DNA of 64,000 nucleotides from Dysgonomonas mossii (GCF_004569505.1 NZ_SPPK01000001.1:1116001-1180000), one strand, 5' to 3'; shown: positions 18,499 through 28,141, numbered from the stretch's first letter. Notes: generated from the sequence alone by a model not told the origin. Made by a program: numbers and translations.

Positions 18499-19385
18499 AA
18501 AGTTTTTCTCATGTTAGTAAAACTAATCATTCCCCTTATAGAAGCTCGAACTAAATCGAAGCGCCCGTTGAATATATAGGTAAAAATTCCTTTAGGATTG
18601 GCTATAAGAAATTGATATAGTATAGCTATTAATCGAATCAAGCCTTTCCTATTTCTCCATGCATACAATAATCTATTACGTGTCATATAATAACATCGCA
18701 AAGGACTATTTTGTCCTACACTCCGGCTTTCTTTATGAAATACTACAGCCTGAGGGTTATACCACAACTCAAATCCATTCTTCTTTATTTGCTCGCACCA
18801 GTCTAATTCCTCGTAATATAAAAAATATATTTCAGACATTAGACCTACTTTTTTTATAATGTCTCGCCTAAGCATCATTGCTGCTCCATGCAGGAATGGA
18901 GACTTAGCCGGTGTATCATATTGACCTAAATCAGTCTCTCCAAAACCAATCAGACTATTTCTCAATGTGACTTGAGATAAATCGGTATAGCCTGCAAACT
19001 GAATAATGTTGGAATCTGCAAATTTTATTTTAGGAGAAACAGCTCCTACAGTTGTGTTTGAATCTAAGAACTCTGCGAGACTTAATAATGAATCATCATT
19101 AATATATGTATCATTATTCAATAATAAGACGTATTTCCCCTTAGCCTGCATTATGCCCAAGTTATTGCCTCCAGCAAAACCTAAGTTCGAATCACTTTTT
19201 ATACAATGTATGTTTTTATATTTTGCTTGTATCTCGGTGATTTCATTTTTTAAAGAAGCATTATCCACTATAATGATTTCATACGATACTTTTGATAGAT
19301 GTTGCATTAAGCTATCTATCATATGGCATGTATCATTCATTCCATTATAGTTGACGGTTATTATAGATATATAGATATCATTCAT
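18495..19385 (-). CDS. GT2 (rhamnosyltransferase-like) glycosyltransferase
   Basis: A 296-residue GT-A enzyme of the WbbL/RfbF-like branch. It shows SIITVNYNG, IIVDNASLKNE, DSNLGFAGGNNLG and LLLNNDTY, with LHGAAMMLRRD and YYEELDWCEQ later in the protein. These motifs are typical of rhamnosyltransferases and related enzymes of O-antigen loci. It overlaps the downstream membrane GT2 gene by 4 bp. Rhamnose specificity is only suggested. Confidence 0.89.
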   Translation of the reverse strand: MNDIYISIITVNYNGMNDTCHMIDSLMQHLSKVSYEIIIVDNASLKNEITEIQAKYKNIHCIKSDSNLGFAGGNNLGIMQAKGKYVLLLNNDTYINDDSLLSLAEFLDSNTTVGAVSPKIKFADSNIIQFAGYTDLSQVTLRNSLIGFGETDLGQYDTPAKSPFLHGAAMMLRRDIIKKVGLMSEIYFLYYEELDWCEQIKKNGFELWYNPQAVVFHKESRSVGQNSPLRCYYMTRNRLLYAWRNRKGLIRLIAILYQFLIANPKGIFTYIFNGRFDLVRASIRGMISFTNMRKTL

Positions 19386-19401
19386 ATCCTTATGCTAAAT
19401 C

Positions 19402-20886
19402 TTAATTAGAGTTATATTCGTTTTCTGAAGATAACTTGCTATTTTCGGCTTCTTTGTTTTCTATCTCTTTGTCAAAATACCGCCCCATCATAATAAATGT
19501 CATACATATATATAAAATTGGCCCGGTAGGGAACTGTTGTAGTACCTCATTGCCATAAGATGCAATTAAAATTCCGGAGAGCCCGGCTATTAAGGCACTC
19601 ATTATGCCTTTAAGTTCTTTATTTTTGATACGAAACAACACATCATATATACCTCTTCCTAGTACAAATAGAAAAATAGAAATGAAAAGAATGAGGCCTA
19701 CAATACCTGTTTCTATCCATACATATATAAGAGAAGAATCTGTCGCTAAACCATACATGTGATCTTTTGAATCTGTGTGCTTAGCCTTTCCTATACCAAT
19801 TCCAAATGGATGGGCAGGCATGAACTCCTGCATTTTTTTTTGATTTTCAACCCTAACATTGAAAGACGCATCTTCGGTGCCATGAAAAGCTGTTCTCATG
19901 CGACGTATATCTGCATTACCCTGACCAATATTGGTGAAATTGAGAAAAATAAATAAGGATAATATAAGAAAAGTTCCACCAATAATAACTTTACCGAGCT
20001 TTGATATTAAAATAAAGGTTGCATATCCTGCAAATAATATCGCTAAAACCGTTCTGGTTCCCGATATCAGCATGCCATATCCAGCTAATATAGCTACAAT
20101 AATGAAAAAAACTTTTAACTTTTTACTCTTGATATATAATGCACTTATTGAGAATACAACCATAGATAAAGCCATACTACACCCAAAGTTAGCAGCATCA
20201 GTGAAAAATGAAAAATATCGTATGCCCGAATAAATAATATGTGTTCTTGCTCCGTCTTCAAGATAGAGCCAATGATTTTCAGCCCAATCAAATCCTATAA
20301 ATTTTTGAATAACAGCCTTTAAAACAGCCAAAATAGTGAGGATTCCCCATAAAAGCAGTATTTGTTTCACTTCTTTATAGTGTTTGAATAAAGCCGTGGT
20401 AACAACTACAAATAAGAATAAATAAAATCCCAAACCTCTTACTGAAGTCATCCAAAGCTCAATTGTTGTATATGGGTTTAAAATCTCCATAATACAGTAA
20501 ATAAGCCAAATAAGAGAAAGATATGTCAATGGATTATTAAATCTTTTCCAATAATCGACAGAAAAGAAGACCGTACGTACAAATAGAATAAATAGTATTA
20601 ATAGCAATAAAGCGTCCATTACTATTCCTCCGGAAATGCTCGAGACATACCGGCTGACGCCCATAATTATGTAATTAACTATGAATAGAGTAATTAGAAG
20701 CGAATGAGGAAACTTAAAAAAAAAGAATAAAATGAGGCATGCTATTGGAATGCATGCGAATAATATTCCGCTAATAAAATTTGTTGTATATATTGTTATC
20801 CCTAATATTGTCAGTAGTCCAAGAAATAGCCCTAGATAAAAATATTTATCATAACATTTGGAATATATATCTGAGACTTTGCTCAT
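19402..20886 (-). CDS. Wzy-like polymerase / O-antigen ligase-domain membrane protein
   Basis: A 494-residue inner-membrane protein with about 11-12 hydrophobic helices. A periplasmic loop (residues about 310-385) carries the Wzy_C-type region with FGIGIGKAKHTDSKDH. The segment LISGTRTVLAILFAGY matches the conserved core of the O-antigen ligase/polymerase family. In this context it most likely polymerises repeat units in the periplasm under chain-length control by the Wzz/GumC-like protein encoded just upstream. It could instead be a ligase; polymerase is favoured because no other Wzy candidate is in the locus. Confidence 0.86.
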   Translation of the reverse strand: MSKVSDIYSKCYDKYFYLGLFLGLLTILGITIYTTNFISGILFACIPIACLILFFFFKFPHSLLITLFIVNYIIMGVSRYVSSISGGIVMDALLLLILFILFVRTVFFSVDYWKRFNNPLTYLSLIWLIYCIMEILNPYTTIELWMTSVRGLGFYLFLFVVVTTALFKHYKEVKQILLLWGILTILAVLKAVIQKFIGFDWAENHWLYLEDGARTHIIYSGIRYFSFFTDAANFGCSMALSMVVFSISALYIKSKKLKVFFIIVAILAGYGMLISGTRTVLAILFAGYATFILISKLGKVIIGGTFLILSLFIFLNFTNIGQGNADIRRMRTAFHGTEDASFNVRVENQKKMQEFMPAHPFGIGIGKAKHTDSKDHMYGLATDSSLIYVWIETGIVGLILFISIFLFVLGRGIYDVLFRIKNKELKGIMSALIAGLSGILIASYGNEVLQQFPTGPILYICMTFIMMGRYFDKEIENKEAENSKLSSENEYNSN

Positions 20887-20900
20887 TACTAGCTGATGTA

Positions 20901-23024
20901 TTAATTATTGGCTTCGAGTTCTTTTTTAAGAGGTTTTAGCCCGGTTATATTTTCTACTACTGTATGACTTACATTTGTTAATAGAATCATAATCGGAACT
21001 TCTTTTGAAAGTCTTGTTATTTCATCAAAAATTAATTGATCGCTTCCTGTCCATTGTTTTTTTGCGTCGAGTAATATCAAATTAAAAGTAGCTGTCTGTA
21101 ACAAGTTTTTAGGTATTGGATTTTCTTTTATTGAAGGATATTCAACAATCACGACATCGTTATTAACTACATCTATATCCAGATCGGATAATTTGTTGAC
21201 TAATAGATAGCTTTTTGAAGAGTTAGAGAAATCTTTCTTCCAATCAATATTTTTTACGGATAAACCTATGCTTTTCCAATAATCCGATAAAGCATTTGCT
21301 ATATATGTTTTTTGAACCCCTGGAGAGATACTGAAGAAGTTTATTATACTAGGCTTTTCAGATGCGAAGTAATTTAATAAGTTATTTCCTAATAGGAGTA
21401 TACAGGTTTCTTCATAAGATTTTCTGAATATTCTTTTACCTAATTTTCCTTCTTCTGGAAATACTGCTAACACTTTACCTAAAGTAATGTGTTCAGTTCG
21501 CATTTTATCCAATAATCTCCTGTCAAATAATTCTTTTAATAAGAATAGTCCAAGTATAAATATAAAACTGGAGACATAAGATCCTAAAACGATAGCTTTT
21601 CTTTTTGTTGGCTTTGACAATAGTGGAAATGTAGGCTCATTGAGTACTTTCAATGAAGCTGAGTTCATTTCTAAGCTTTTTAATCTTAATCGAGCCGTAT
21701 TAAGGCTTGATAAAATTGATAGATAAGAACGTTCTAGAAAGTCGATACTTCTTTCTTTCCGCTTTATTGTAGAGCCTATTGGTGAGAAATGAAGATATTC
21801 CTGATCTAATTCTGAGCGTCTCCTTTCCAATACTGCAAGTTCTGCAGAAGCTTTTTCATTTTTCAATACTTCGTCAAGCCATTGAGATACAAAATTTGAT
21901 GTAGGGTAGCCATCCTTTGTATATTTTTGATTACTCAATGTATTCATAATTACATGAAGGTCACCTTCCGCCGTTTTTAGATCGGCCTTATACCGGTTAA
22001 TCTGTCTTTGATTTGTAGGACTAACCAGAGTATCTTTGTAGAATGGTTCTATCTCTGCAATTTTACTGCGTAATTGAGATATCGTATTGAGTTTGGCGAC
22101 AAACTCAGAGTTGTTTTTTATTGATGCTAAGTTTTCGGCTATCTTACTTTCAAGATGAGCAATTAATGCCTTAGAGCTACTGTATCTGAGCAAGGCATCC
22201 TGATATATCAACTGAATATCTTTATCATAAGCTGCTACCTGTTTTGTTTGTTCATCGTAGTTAATAACACGGTTCTCGATATTGTAATTAGTTAGAGAAT
22301 CTTCTCCGTTTTTAAGTTCCGCACTAACTTTAGCAAGTTCTTTTTCCAGATAAAGAATAACATTATTGGTTGTTCCGAACTGGATATCCTGATACTTTTT
22401 CTCATACGCTTGATTTAGTATTACCAAAGTATTGTATGCTATGCCCGGATCATTTGCCGAATATGTTATTTGTAGCATATCACTGCTTCCCAGTTTCTTT
22501 ACCGAGATCTTGCTTAATGCCTCATAACTATAGTGTGGATGATGCCAATTTAGTAATCCATATATAAAATTCGTAGGATCAGACTTTTCGTAAGCAAGAA
22601 TATTTTCGAGCGTTTTTTCTTCTGATTTTTTATCTATAAGGGCCTGGACTTCTTTCGGGGTTATACTTAAAAGTTTCCTGTAATTGGAGGCTTTGATGTA
22701 AGTATTATCTTTTTCCGCATTACCATGTATCATATCTTGTACATAAAGCCTGAGTGCAACATCTTTCAATGTTTCTTTAGAAGTTACAATATTTATTATA
22801 TTTTCTAAAGTGTTATTTAAGATATTCCAGTTTTGTGTTGTTGGTTGTTCAGGGTCTAGTCCATAACCGGAGACAACTCCGGTAAAAATGGTAGTTTCTA
22901 CACCATACTCGAGGTTGAGATTTCTCGTATATAAAATAACTAAACCAGATATTAGCAACGGTACAATCAACAACCACCATTTTATTTTATTGATGAACGT
23001 ATATACACATCTTATTTGTTGCAT
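20901..23024 (-). CDS. Wzz/GumC-like polysaccharide co-polymerase with degenerate tyrosine-kinase domain
   Basis: A 707-residue inner-membrane protein of the PCP-2 family that sets chain length and supports export. An N-terminal helix (about 15-32) is followed by a large periplasmic part with coiled-coil regions (200-440) and a second helix (about 477-497). The cytoplasmic domain resembles a BY-kinase, but its motifs are broken. The Walker A equivalent reads SPGVQKT, with Gln571 in place of the glycine before K572. The Walker B-like strand VVIVEYPS lacks the usual D-x-P, and the C-terminus has no tyrosine cluster. It is probably catalytically dead and may act as a scaffold. It sits 6 bp after the half-length TolC-like gene. 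Confidence 0.86.
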   Translation of the reverse strand: MQQIRCVYTFINKIKWWLLIVPLLISGLVILYTRNLNLEYGVETTIFTGVVSGYGLDPEQPTTQNWNILNNTLENIINIVTSKETLKDVALRLYVQDMIHGNAEKDNTYIKASNYRKLLSITPKEVQALIDKKSEEKTLENILAYEKSDPTNFIYGLLNWHHPHYSYEALSKISVKKLGSSDMLQITYSANDPGIAYNTLVILNQAYEKKYQDIQFGTTNNVILYLEKELAKVSAELKNGEDSLTNYNIENRVINYDEQTKQVAAYDKDIQLIYQDALLRYSSSKALIAHLESKIAENLASIKNNSEFVAKLNTISQLRSKIAEIEPFYKDTLVSPTNQRQINRYKADLKTAEGDLHVIMNTLSNQKYTKDGYPTSNFVSQWLDEVLKNEKASAELAVLERRRSELDQEYLHFSPIGSTIKRKERSIDFLERSYLSILSSLNTARLRLKSLEMNSASLKVLNEPTFPLLSKPTKRKAIVLGSYVSSFIFILGLFLLKELFDRRLLDKMRTEHITLGKVLAVFPEEGKLGKRIFRKSYEETCILLLGNNLLNYFASEKPSIINFFSISPGVQKTYIANALSDYWKSIGLSVKNIDWKKDFSNSSKSYLLVNKLSDLDIDVVNNDVVIVEYPSIKENPIPKNLLQTATFNLILLDAKKQWTGSDQLIFDEITRLSKEVPIMILLTNVSHTVVENITGLKPLKKELEANN

Positions 23025-23030
23025 ATTCTT

Positions 23031-23762
23031 TTATTTAGATATAATTTTAGTTTTTGCCAATATCTCAAGTTGAAGTAGAGAGGAGTTTAAATCTGCTTTG
23101 GTTACCTCATATTCTGATGCTGCTGTTGTATATGCAGATTTTTGTCGCCCAAGGTCTTGAACAGATATCTTACCATTAATAAAATCGTCTTCGCTTAGCT
23201 TCAATTGAGCTTCAGTAAATAGTAGAGCTTCAGATTTGATTCTTATTAATGCTAAGTCTCTCATAGCAAGACTGTACATTGTTGCTATACGGATTTTTTG
23301 TTCATCATACCATTTTTCTTTCTCAAACTCTGTTGCTTCCATATCCATCCTTTGTTTTCTTACCTTATTCTTTCTATCAAAAAGGTCATCTAATGGGATG
23401 GCTACAGAGACACCAAAGTTATACCAGCTTTGTTTATTACCAGAGTATTGATAAAATATTGGTGTGTTTGTATCCGAAAAAGTAGTATTGTTACCTATTA
23501 TTCCATATTGATAGTTGGTAACTAGTTTAATAAAATTCAACCATCTTTTTTTTTCGGAATCCATCAAACTTTTATTTGCTTGCTTCTTTTTCTCATAATA
23601 GCTGAGAATAGGACTAGCTTTGGCGTTTTCGTATAGAACAGATATCGGTGGTAGCTGAAAGTCTAGATAATCTTTAGGCTTTAACTCTGTTATATCTTGA
23701 GCTAGCAGAGAGATACTACAAGAGAATAGGAAAAATGTAATGATGACTAGTTTTAGTTTCAT
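23031..23762 (-). CDS. Half-length TolC-like outer-membrane protein of the exopolysaccharide locus
   Basis: A 243-residue protein with a signal peptide (MKLKLVIITFFLFSC to LAQDI). It has one OEP-type unit: a membrane-strand segment (FGVSVAIPLDDLF) flanked by long charged helices. Normal TolC-family proteins have two such repeats and about 430-490 residues. No second repeat, frameshift or truncation scar is visible, so the short form looks genuine. ATG 23762 is preferred over the upstream TTG at 23780 because it directly precedes the signal peptide. Located between the priming transferase and the Wzz/GumC gene, it may form or help form the outer-membrane exit for the polysaccharide. Confidence 0.8.
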   Translation of the reverse strand: MKLKLVIITFFLFSCSISLLAQDITELKPKDYLDFQLPPISVLYENAKASPILSYYEKKKQANKSLMDSEKKRWLNFIKLVTNYQYGIIGNNTTFSDTNTPIFYQYSGNKQSWYNFGVSVAIPLDDLFDRKNKVRKQRMDMEATEFEKEKWYDEQKIRIATMYSLAMRDLALIRIKSEALLFTEAQLKLSEDDFINGKISVQDLGRQKSAYTTAASEYEVTKADLNSSLLQLEILAKTKIISK

Positions 23763-23794
23763 AAATGTAAAAACTTGCAAATGCTTAATAGATG

Positions 23795-24946
23795 TTAAGC
23801 ATCTTCTTTTTGTATAAATGAGAAAAATGTTTTAAAAATAATCTTGCAATCAAGCCATATGGAGTAATTGTGAGCATAATATATATCCAGCTGTTTTCTT
23901 TCTTCTGCTGACATCTTGCCCTCTCCTCCGCGCCTTTCTACTTGCCATAGCCCGGTTAATCCTGCCGGAGCTATAAAGCGTTCAATATATTCATCTCCGG
24001 TCAATAGTTCTGCTTCATAAAGAGGTAAAGGTCTATTGCCTACTATTGACATATCTCCTTTTAATATATTTATCAGTTGGGGGATTTCATCGATACTATA
24101 TTTTCTCATAAATCTACCCATTTTTGTGACTCTGGGGTCGTGTGCTATTTTAAAAAAGGTTGTATCTTTTTTCTCTTTTTTCTTATTTAGATATTCATGT
24201 TCTGATATTTCGTAATCGTCTGAAACTAGTACCGTATCATCATTGATAATATCAGAGTTTGTTGCGCTTACTTCCGATGTTTTTTCTTTCGATTCTTTGG
24301 TGTACTGATTCATTGATAGATAACTAGAGAGGCGCTCCTCGGCATCTATATACATAGATCGGAATTTCAAGAAATTGAAAATGTAAAAGTTGCTCCCAAC
24401 TCTTTTAGACTTATATAAAATAGGTCCTCTACTTTCAAGCTTGATTAAGACCATAATTAAAATCAAGAATGGAGATAGAACGATAAGAGCTGAAAGTGAA
24501 ATAATTATGTCAAATATACGTTTACCTTTAGGTATTGTAAATACTTCATCAACCTTATTCTTTTCTTTTCTTTCTTTTTTATTCAGAATTTCATTTTTAG
24601 ATATAAAATTAGTGATTGCTTTAAATACATCTGAATCGGCATACGGAGAAATAGTATTATTTGCTCCTGCCTCTATATATATACTAGTTTCTTCTTTTCC
24701 TATTTTTTTGGTAACGAGAATTATATATAGATTTTTGAATTTCTTTTTCAGGTATGCAATATTAACCTTATCTACATCAGGATTAATTTTTTCATATAAA
24801 AGAGGCTGGATTTTATTTGAGGGTAATTCTTTCAATATAATACCAGCCTCTTCTTTATTTTTGACTATAACTATATTTTCTTGTAATAACTCTTGAAAAT
24901 GATTGATATATTCTTTATTACTACCTATATATATAATAAAAGTCAT
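23795..24946 (-). CDS. Priming sugar-1-phosphate transferase with N-terminal pseudo-receiver domain
   Basis: A 383-residue fusion. Residues 1-120 look like a response-regulator receiver fold (FIIYIGSNKEY, YIILVTKK, IEAGANNTIS), but they lack the phospho-acceptor Asp and the conserved Lys. Residues 135-383 are a polyprenyl-phosphate glycosylphosphotransferase: the single hydrophobic hairpin IFDIIISLSALIVLSPF, then FLKFRSM, RKYSIDEIPQLINILKGDMS and NRPLPLYEAE. It would start repeat-unit synthesis by placing sugar-1-phosphate on undecaprenyl phosphate. About 65 charged residues are inserted between KFRSM and DPRVTKMGRFMRK, longer than usual. It overlaps the upstream receiver gene by 4 bp. Confidence 0.88.
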   Translation of the reverse strand: MTFIIYIGSNKEYINHFQELLQENIVIVKNKEEAGIILKELPSNKIQPLLYEKINPDVDKVNIAYLKKKFKNLYIILVTKKIGKEETSIYIEAGANNTISPYADSDVFKAITNFISKNEILNKKERKEKNKVDEVFTIPKGKRIFDIIISLSALIVLSPFLILIMVLIKLESRGPILYKSKRVGSNFYIFNFLKFRSMYIDAEERLSSYLSMNQYTKESKEKTSEVSATNSDIINDDTVLVSDDYEISEHEYLNKKKEKKDTTFFKIAHDPRVTKMGRFMRKYSIDEIPQLINILKGDMSIVGNRPLPLYEAELLTGDEYIERFIAPAGLTGLWQVERRGGEGKMSAEERKQLDIYYAHNYSIWLDCKIIFKTFFSFIQKEDA

Positions 24947-25305
24947 TTAAGGATTTTTTTTAGTCTAACTTTTAACTCCATCGGGTTAAAGGGTTTCAAT
25001 ATAAAATCTTCCGCTCCATTTTCTAATAATCGAATTCGATTGATACTGTTATCTTCACTAGAAAGGATAACCACGGGGATAGATTTAAAGAGCTCATTTT
25101 TTTTGATATATGCCAAAAACTCTTCACCGGTCATGAAAGGCATTCTCAAATCCAGGATAATCAAATCCGGTATCGAATTTTGCTCTAACCATTGAATTGC
25201 TTTTAATGGATTCTCAAAATAAATACATTCATAGTCCTCTCTAAAATAGTTAGCTATAACTTTGGCTATAGCTTCTTTATCATCAATAATTAATATTCTT
25301 TGCAT
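24943..25305 (-). CDS. Stand-alone response-regulator receiver protein
   Basis: A 120-residue single receiver domain with all key residues: acidic pair D8-D9, phospho-acceptor D52 in LIILDLRMP, S82 and K104 in ILKPFNP. It has no output domain. It is the first gene of the exopolysaccharide operon, and its stop overlaps the start of the pseudo-receiver/sugar transferase gene by 4 bp, suggesting that the two proteins act together. It may be phosphorylated by the receiver-histidine kinase at 28142-29272 or another kinase; that link is inference. Confidence 0.9.
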   Translation of the reverse strand: MQRILIIDDKEAIAKVIANYFREDYECIYFENPLKAIQWLEQNSIPDLIILDLRMPFMTGEEFLAYIKKNELFKSIPVVILSSEDNSINRIRLLENGAEDFILKPFNPMELKVRLKKILK

Positions 25306-25380
25306 TATTTCCTTTTTTTATCAGGGATTCTTCGGATAAACAAATAAATATGAAAATAGAAATAGTTTGTTCCAAAATTC

Positions 25381-25420
25381 ACGAATATCTCAATTTAATA
25401 AAATAATTTGAGATATTCGT
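25381..25420 (-). terminator. Inverted repeat after the LruC-domain gene
   Basis: A perfect 13-bp stem (25381-25393 with 25408-25420) with an A+T-rich 14-nt loop lies 9 bp beyond the LruC gene stop. It is a likely terminator separating that gene from the exopolysaccharide operon, although the U-tract is weak. Confidence 0.5.
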
Positions 25421-25428
25421 ATTATTTT

Positions 25429-27768
25429 CTATTGTTCTAATAAATATACTTTATTTGTTTCGTAAGTTTCATACCAATTAGGATAATTTTGCCCATTTGA
25501 GGATACCCATGATTTAAATTGAGGATATGCATCGATAATTCGAACCCACTCTAATGGATATTTCAAAGATAGTGGAACTCTTATGCCATATACTAAGTCT
25601 GATGTACTATAGTTTCTTCCAGAAGATACATCTGTCGATTTTTTTGTTGCTGCATAATTCCTTAAGTGAATTTCCTTCCTATTAGATGTATTATAACCAC
25701 CGTTGACAATGAATACGTTTAGTATATCGATCAAAGAAACATTAGAAATATCTATAGGCTCGTTGAATGATATGCTAATAGTGATAGCTTTAGCCGGAAA
25801 ATGAGTTTCTCCTGCTTTAGTATTTATTATCTGAGAAGTATTAGCTCCAAACAATGCATGAGCATTATCTGTAAGCGGAATAACTGCATAATCCTGATCG
25901 TTTTCCAAACCATTACTCATAGAGAAAACGTCACCACTGAAGCTTGTATTTGAATTTGTTATACTTTTAATATTACCTTTCAATACGCCGTCTAGCTGAA
26001 TAGCTGCAGCAAGTCTTTTTGTAGCGCCAACAGCTCTTACTTTACTTTGAATGTCTATTTTTGAAACTTTATTAGCGGCCGATAATGTATATCCTAAATT
26101 TATATCCAGAACAAAGTCATTCATGTCATAATCACCAATACTTGGGTAATTATCTTCAAAAGCATAAGTATAAGTTGTTCCTAATGTAGTGCTTAGTGGA
26201 TATGTTATAATAACGGGACCTCCTCTTTGAATAATATTTCCACCCTCGTTGCAGCTTGTTGCTTCAATGTCAACAGTAGACTCTCCTTTTCTTACAAAGT
26301 TAACATATTTAGTATCTGAAGGAACGTCATACCCTGTTGATCCTGAGTTTGCAGGATAGTTTGATGACTCTATCTCTAAATAACCGGTAAATGCCGGGTG
26401 TCTCCATTCTGTGATTGAAAATTTCTCTAATTTTACTAAGGCTTTATTGTCGGAAGTAGGACCATTTATACTAGTTCCTGAGTTACTGAATTTAAGTTCA
26501 TTGGTAACGTTCATTATAGCATAAGATCCAAGATTTATTTTATTATTACCCTGAAGGTCTAAAATGTTACATTTTAACAATGTTTCAGCAGCTGTATTTA
26601 ATGTTGTGCCCTGGAAAGTTCCTTTATCATTAATGATAAATTTACATCCATTTTCAATTGTAGCATCATTAACAGTTATATTCTGAGTTGTAAATGCAGC
26701 ATTGTTGTTGATGATTGAGTTCTGTAAGAATGTATTGCCATTAACTGTAAATTGACCTTTATTGATAAAATTCGCATTGTTGTTAATAGACAAGTTCTGA
26801 GCAGTCAAGGAACTTTCATTTATAACCTGTACATTACTCGTATTTGCTGATAATGTACCGGATGCAGACATTGTGCCATAATTAAACAAACTTCTTATAT
26901 TCGAAATGTTATTGATGTTGAATACAGTACTGTTGTTTACTATTTGTCCATTTTCATTATTCATATCCACATTAACCTCTTTCTTATCCGGATTGAATTG
27001 CCCTGTTGTAGCTACAACAATTTTAGCCGAACCATTTGCTTTTATGTTTGAAGAAGTTTGTGTTGGAATATATTTTCCTCCATCTTGAATAATTATTTTT
27101 AAATTATTCAATTCTGTATTAGTTGAAGTGTTTTTCCATGTTCCTTCCACATATACGTATGCATCGTACCAAGAACTATTGTTTATTTGCCCTTCAAATG
27201 TTTGCCCTGCCGGTATCACATATTGATTGCTTGAATAGCTGATGCTATATGATGATCCGGATATAACGGTTGCATTAGATGGTGTTGTATATGTTCTTGT
27301 TGGCGCAGTATAATTTATGTCTAAACTTTTAGTTGATCCTGATTTTAGTGTTGCTATGCTAGCTGACTTTAATGCGTTAGAGGTATAGATCGCTCTTACT
27401 GATCTTTTTCCTGTTGGGTCAGTTTCTTGGACATACAAGATACTATCAGACTTAGCATATGTAACCTTAGCTTTAAATGGTTCATTTTTCTTAGCTAGGC
27501 CTTCTGCCAAAAGTGATGCATTTGGTGAAATGATGGGGTTTTGATTAAAAACTTGTAATTTGTAATAATATGAACCATTGAATTGGTCATCCACATCCAA
27601 ATTGAGACTAATATTGGAACTTGTAGTCCAGTCAAAACCTGAAGGAACGGTTAAGTCTGATAATTCATCAGGTATTACCTGAGAATTAGGGTCATAATAA
27701 TCTTGTTCACTGCAACTAGTTAGTAAAGCTATGAACAGCAATGCTGTATACGCAAATTTGATTTTCAT
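25429..27768 (-). CDS. LruC-domain (DUF4842) lipoprotein
   Basis: A 779-residue secreted lipoprotein (lipobox IALLTSCSEQ). The middle (about residues 190-420) is a low-complexity run rich in Asn, Thr and Ser that looks like beta-helix coils. The C-terminal LruC domain begins near residue 535 with DNYPSIGDYDMNDF, an acidic calcium-loop-like motif, and ends with LVYGIRVPLSLKYPLEW. Start ATG 27768 replaces an upstream TTG at 27804 because the signal peptide begins there. LruC proteins are known from biofilm-type and leptospiral surface contexts. Its position beside the exopolysaccharide operon suggests a cell-surface or matrix protein that contacts the polymer; this is inference. Confidence 0.85.
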   Translation of the reverse strand: MKIKFAYTALLFIALLTSCSEQDYYDPNSQVIPDELSDLTVPSGFDWTTSSNISLNLDVDDQFNGSYYYKLQVFNQNPIISPNASLLAEGLAKKNEPFKAKVTYAKSDSILYVQETDPTGKRSVRAIYTSNALKSASIATLKSGSTKSLDINYTAPTRTYTTPSNATVISGSSYSISYSSNQYVIPAGQTFEGQINNSSWYDAYVYVEGTWKNTSTNTELNNLKIIIQDGGKYIPTQTSSNIKANGSAKIVVATTGQFNPDKKEVNVDMNNENGQIVNNSTVFNINNISNIRSLFNYGTMSASGTLSANTSNVQVINESSLTAQNLSINNNANFINKGQFTVNGNTFLQNSIINNNAAFTTQNITVNDATIENGCKFIINDKGTFQGTTLNTAAETLLKCNILDLQGNNKINLGSYAIMNVTNELKFSNSGTSINGPTSDNKALVKLEKFSITEWRHPAFTGYLEIESSNYPANSGSTGYDVPSDTKYVNFVRKGESTVDIEATSCNEGGNIIQRGGPVIITYPLSTTLGTTYTYAFEDNYPSIGDYDMNDFVLDINLGYTLSAANKVSKIDIQSKVRAVGATKRLAAAIQLDGVLKGNIKSITNSNTSFSGDVFSMSNGLENDQDYAVIPLTDNAHALFGANTSQIINTKAGETHFPAKAITISISFNEPIDISNVSLIDILNVFIVNGGYNTSNRKEIHLRNYAATKKSTDVSSGRNYSTSDLVYGIRVPLSLKYPLEWVRIIDAYPQFKSWVSSNGQNYPNWYETYETNKVYLLEQ

Positions 27769-28141
27769 AATTAAATAAAAATGGGGTTTTCTGATTGTCC
27801 TCAATATAAACTATATATAGTATAAATGGTTTTATAAAAAACTGAGTAAAAGTATATATATTTTCTTTATTATTAGTCATTTATTTCCAAAAAATATTAT
27901 TGAAATATCTTAAGGTCATAGCTATAACAAAAATAAATACGCTCAAGTTCATTAAGAGAAAAAATTAACACATTATGATTCTCTTGAATAATTCAGTTTG
28001 TAATGTCTTCAATGTCTATCTTATGTGAACACGCCTTTTTCTTTTAAAAATGTCCCGTTTCGTGAACTTCATAGGCACTTGTTTGTTGTATCTAATATCC
28101 AATAAAAAATTTTTATTAAAACTAACACCTAATTATTTAAA
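27769..28141. other. Intergenic region between divergent LruC and histidine kinase genes
   Basis: About 370 bp, strongly A+T-rich, and no coding capacity that I can support. It must contain promoters for both divergent genes, but I see no clear TTTG/TAnnTTTG pair on either strand. Confidence 0.5.

Noticed and set aside
27769..27804. TTG start for the LruC lipoprotein
   Set aside because: It would add 12 residues in front of a complete lipoprotein signal peptide that starts at ATG 27768.
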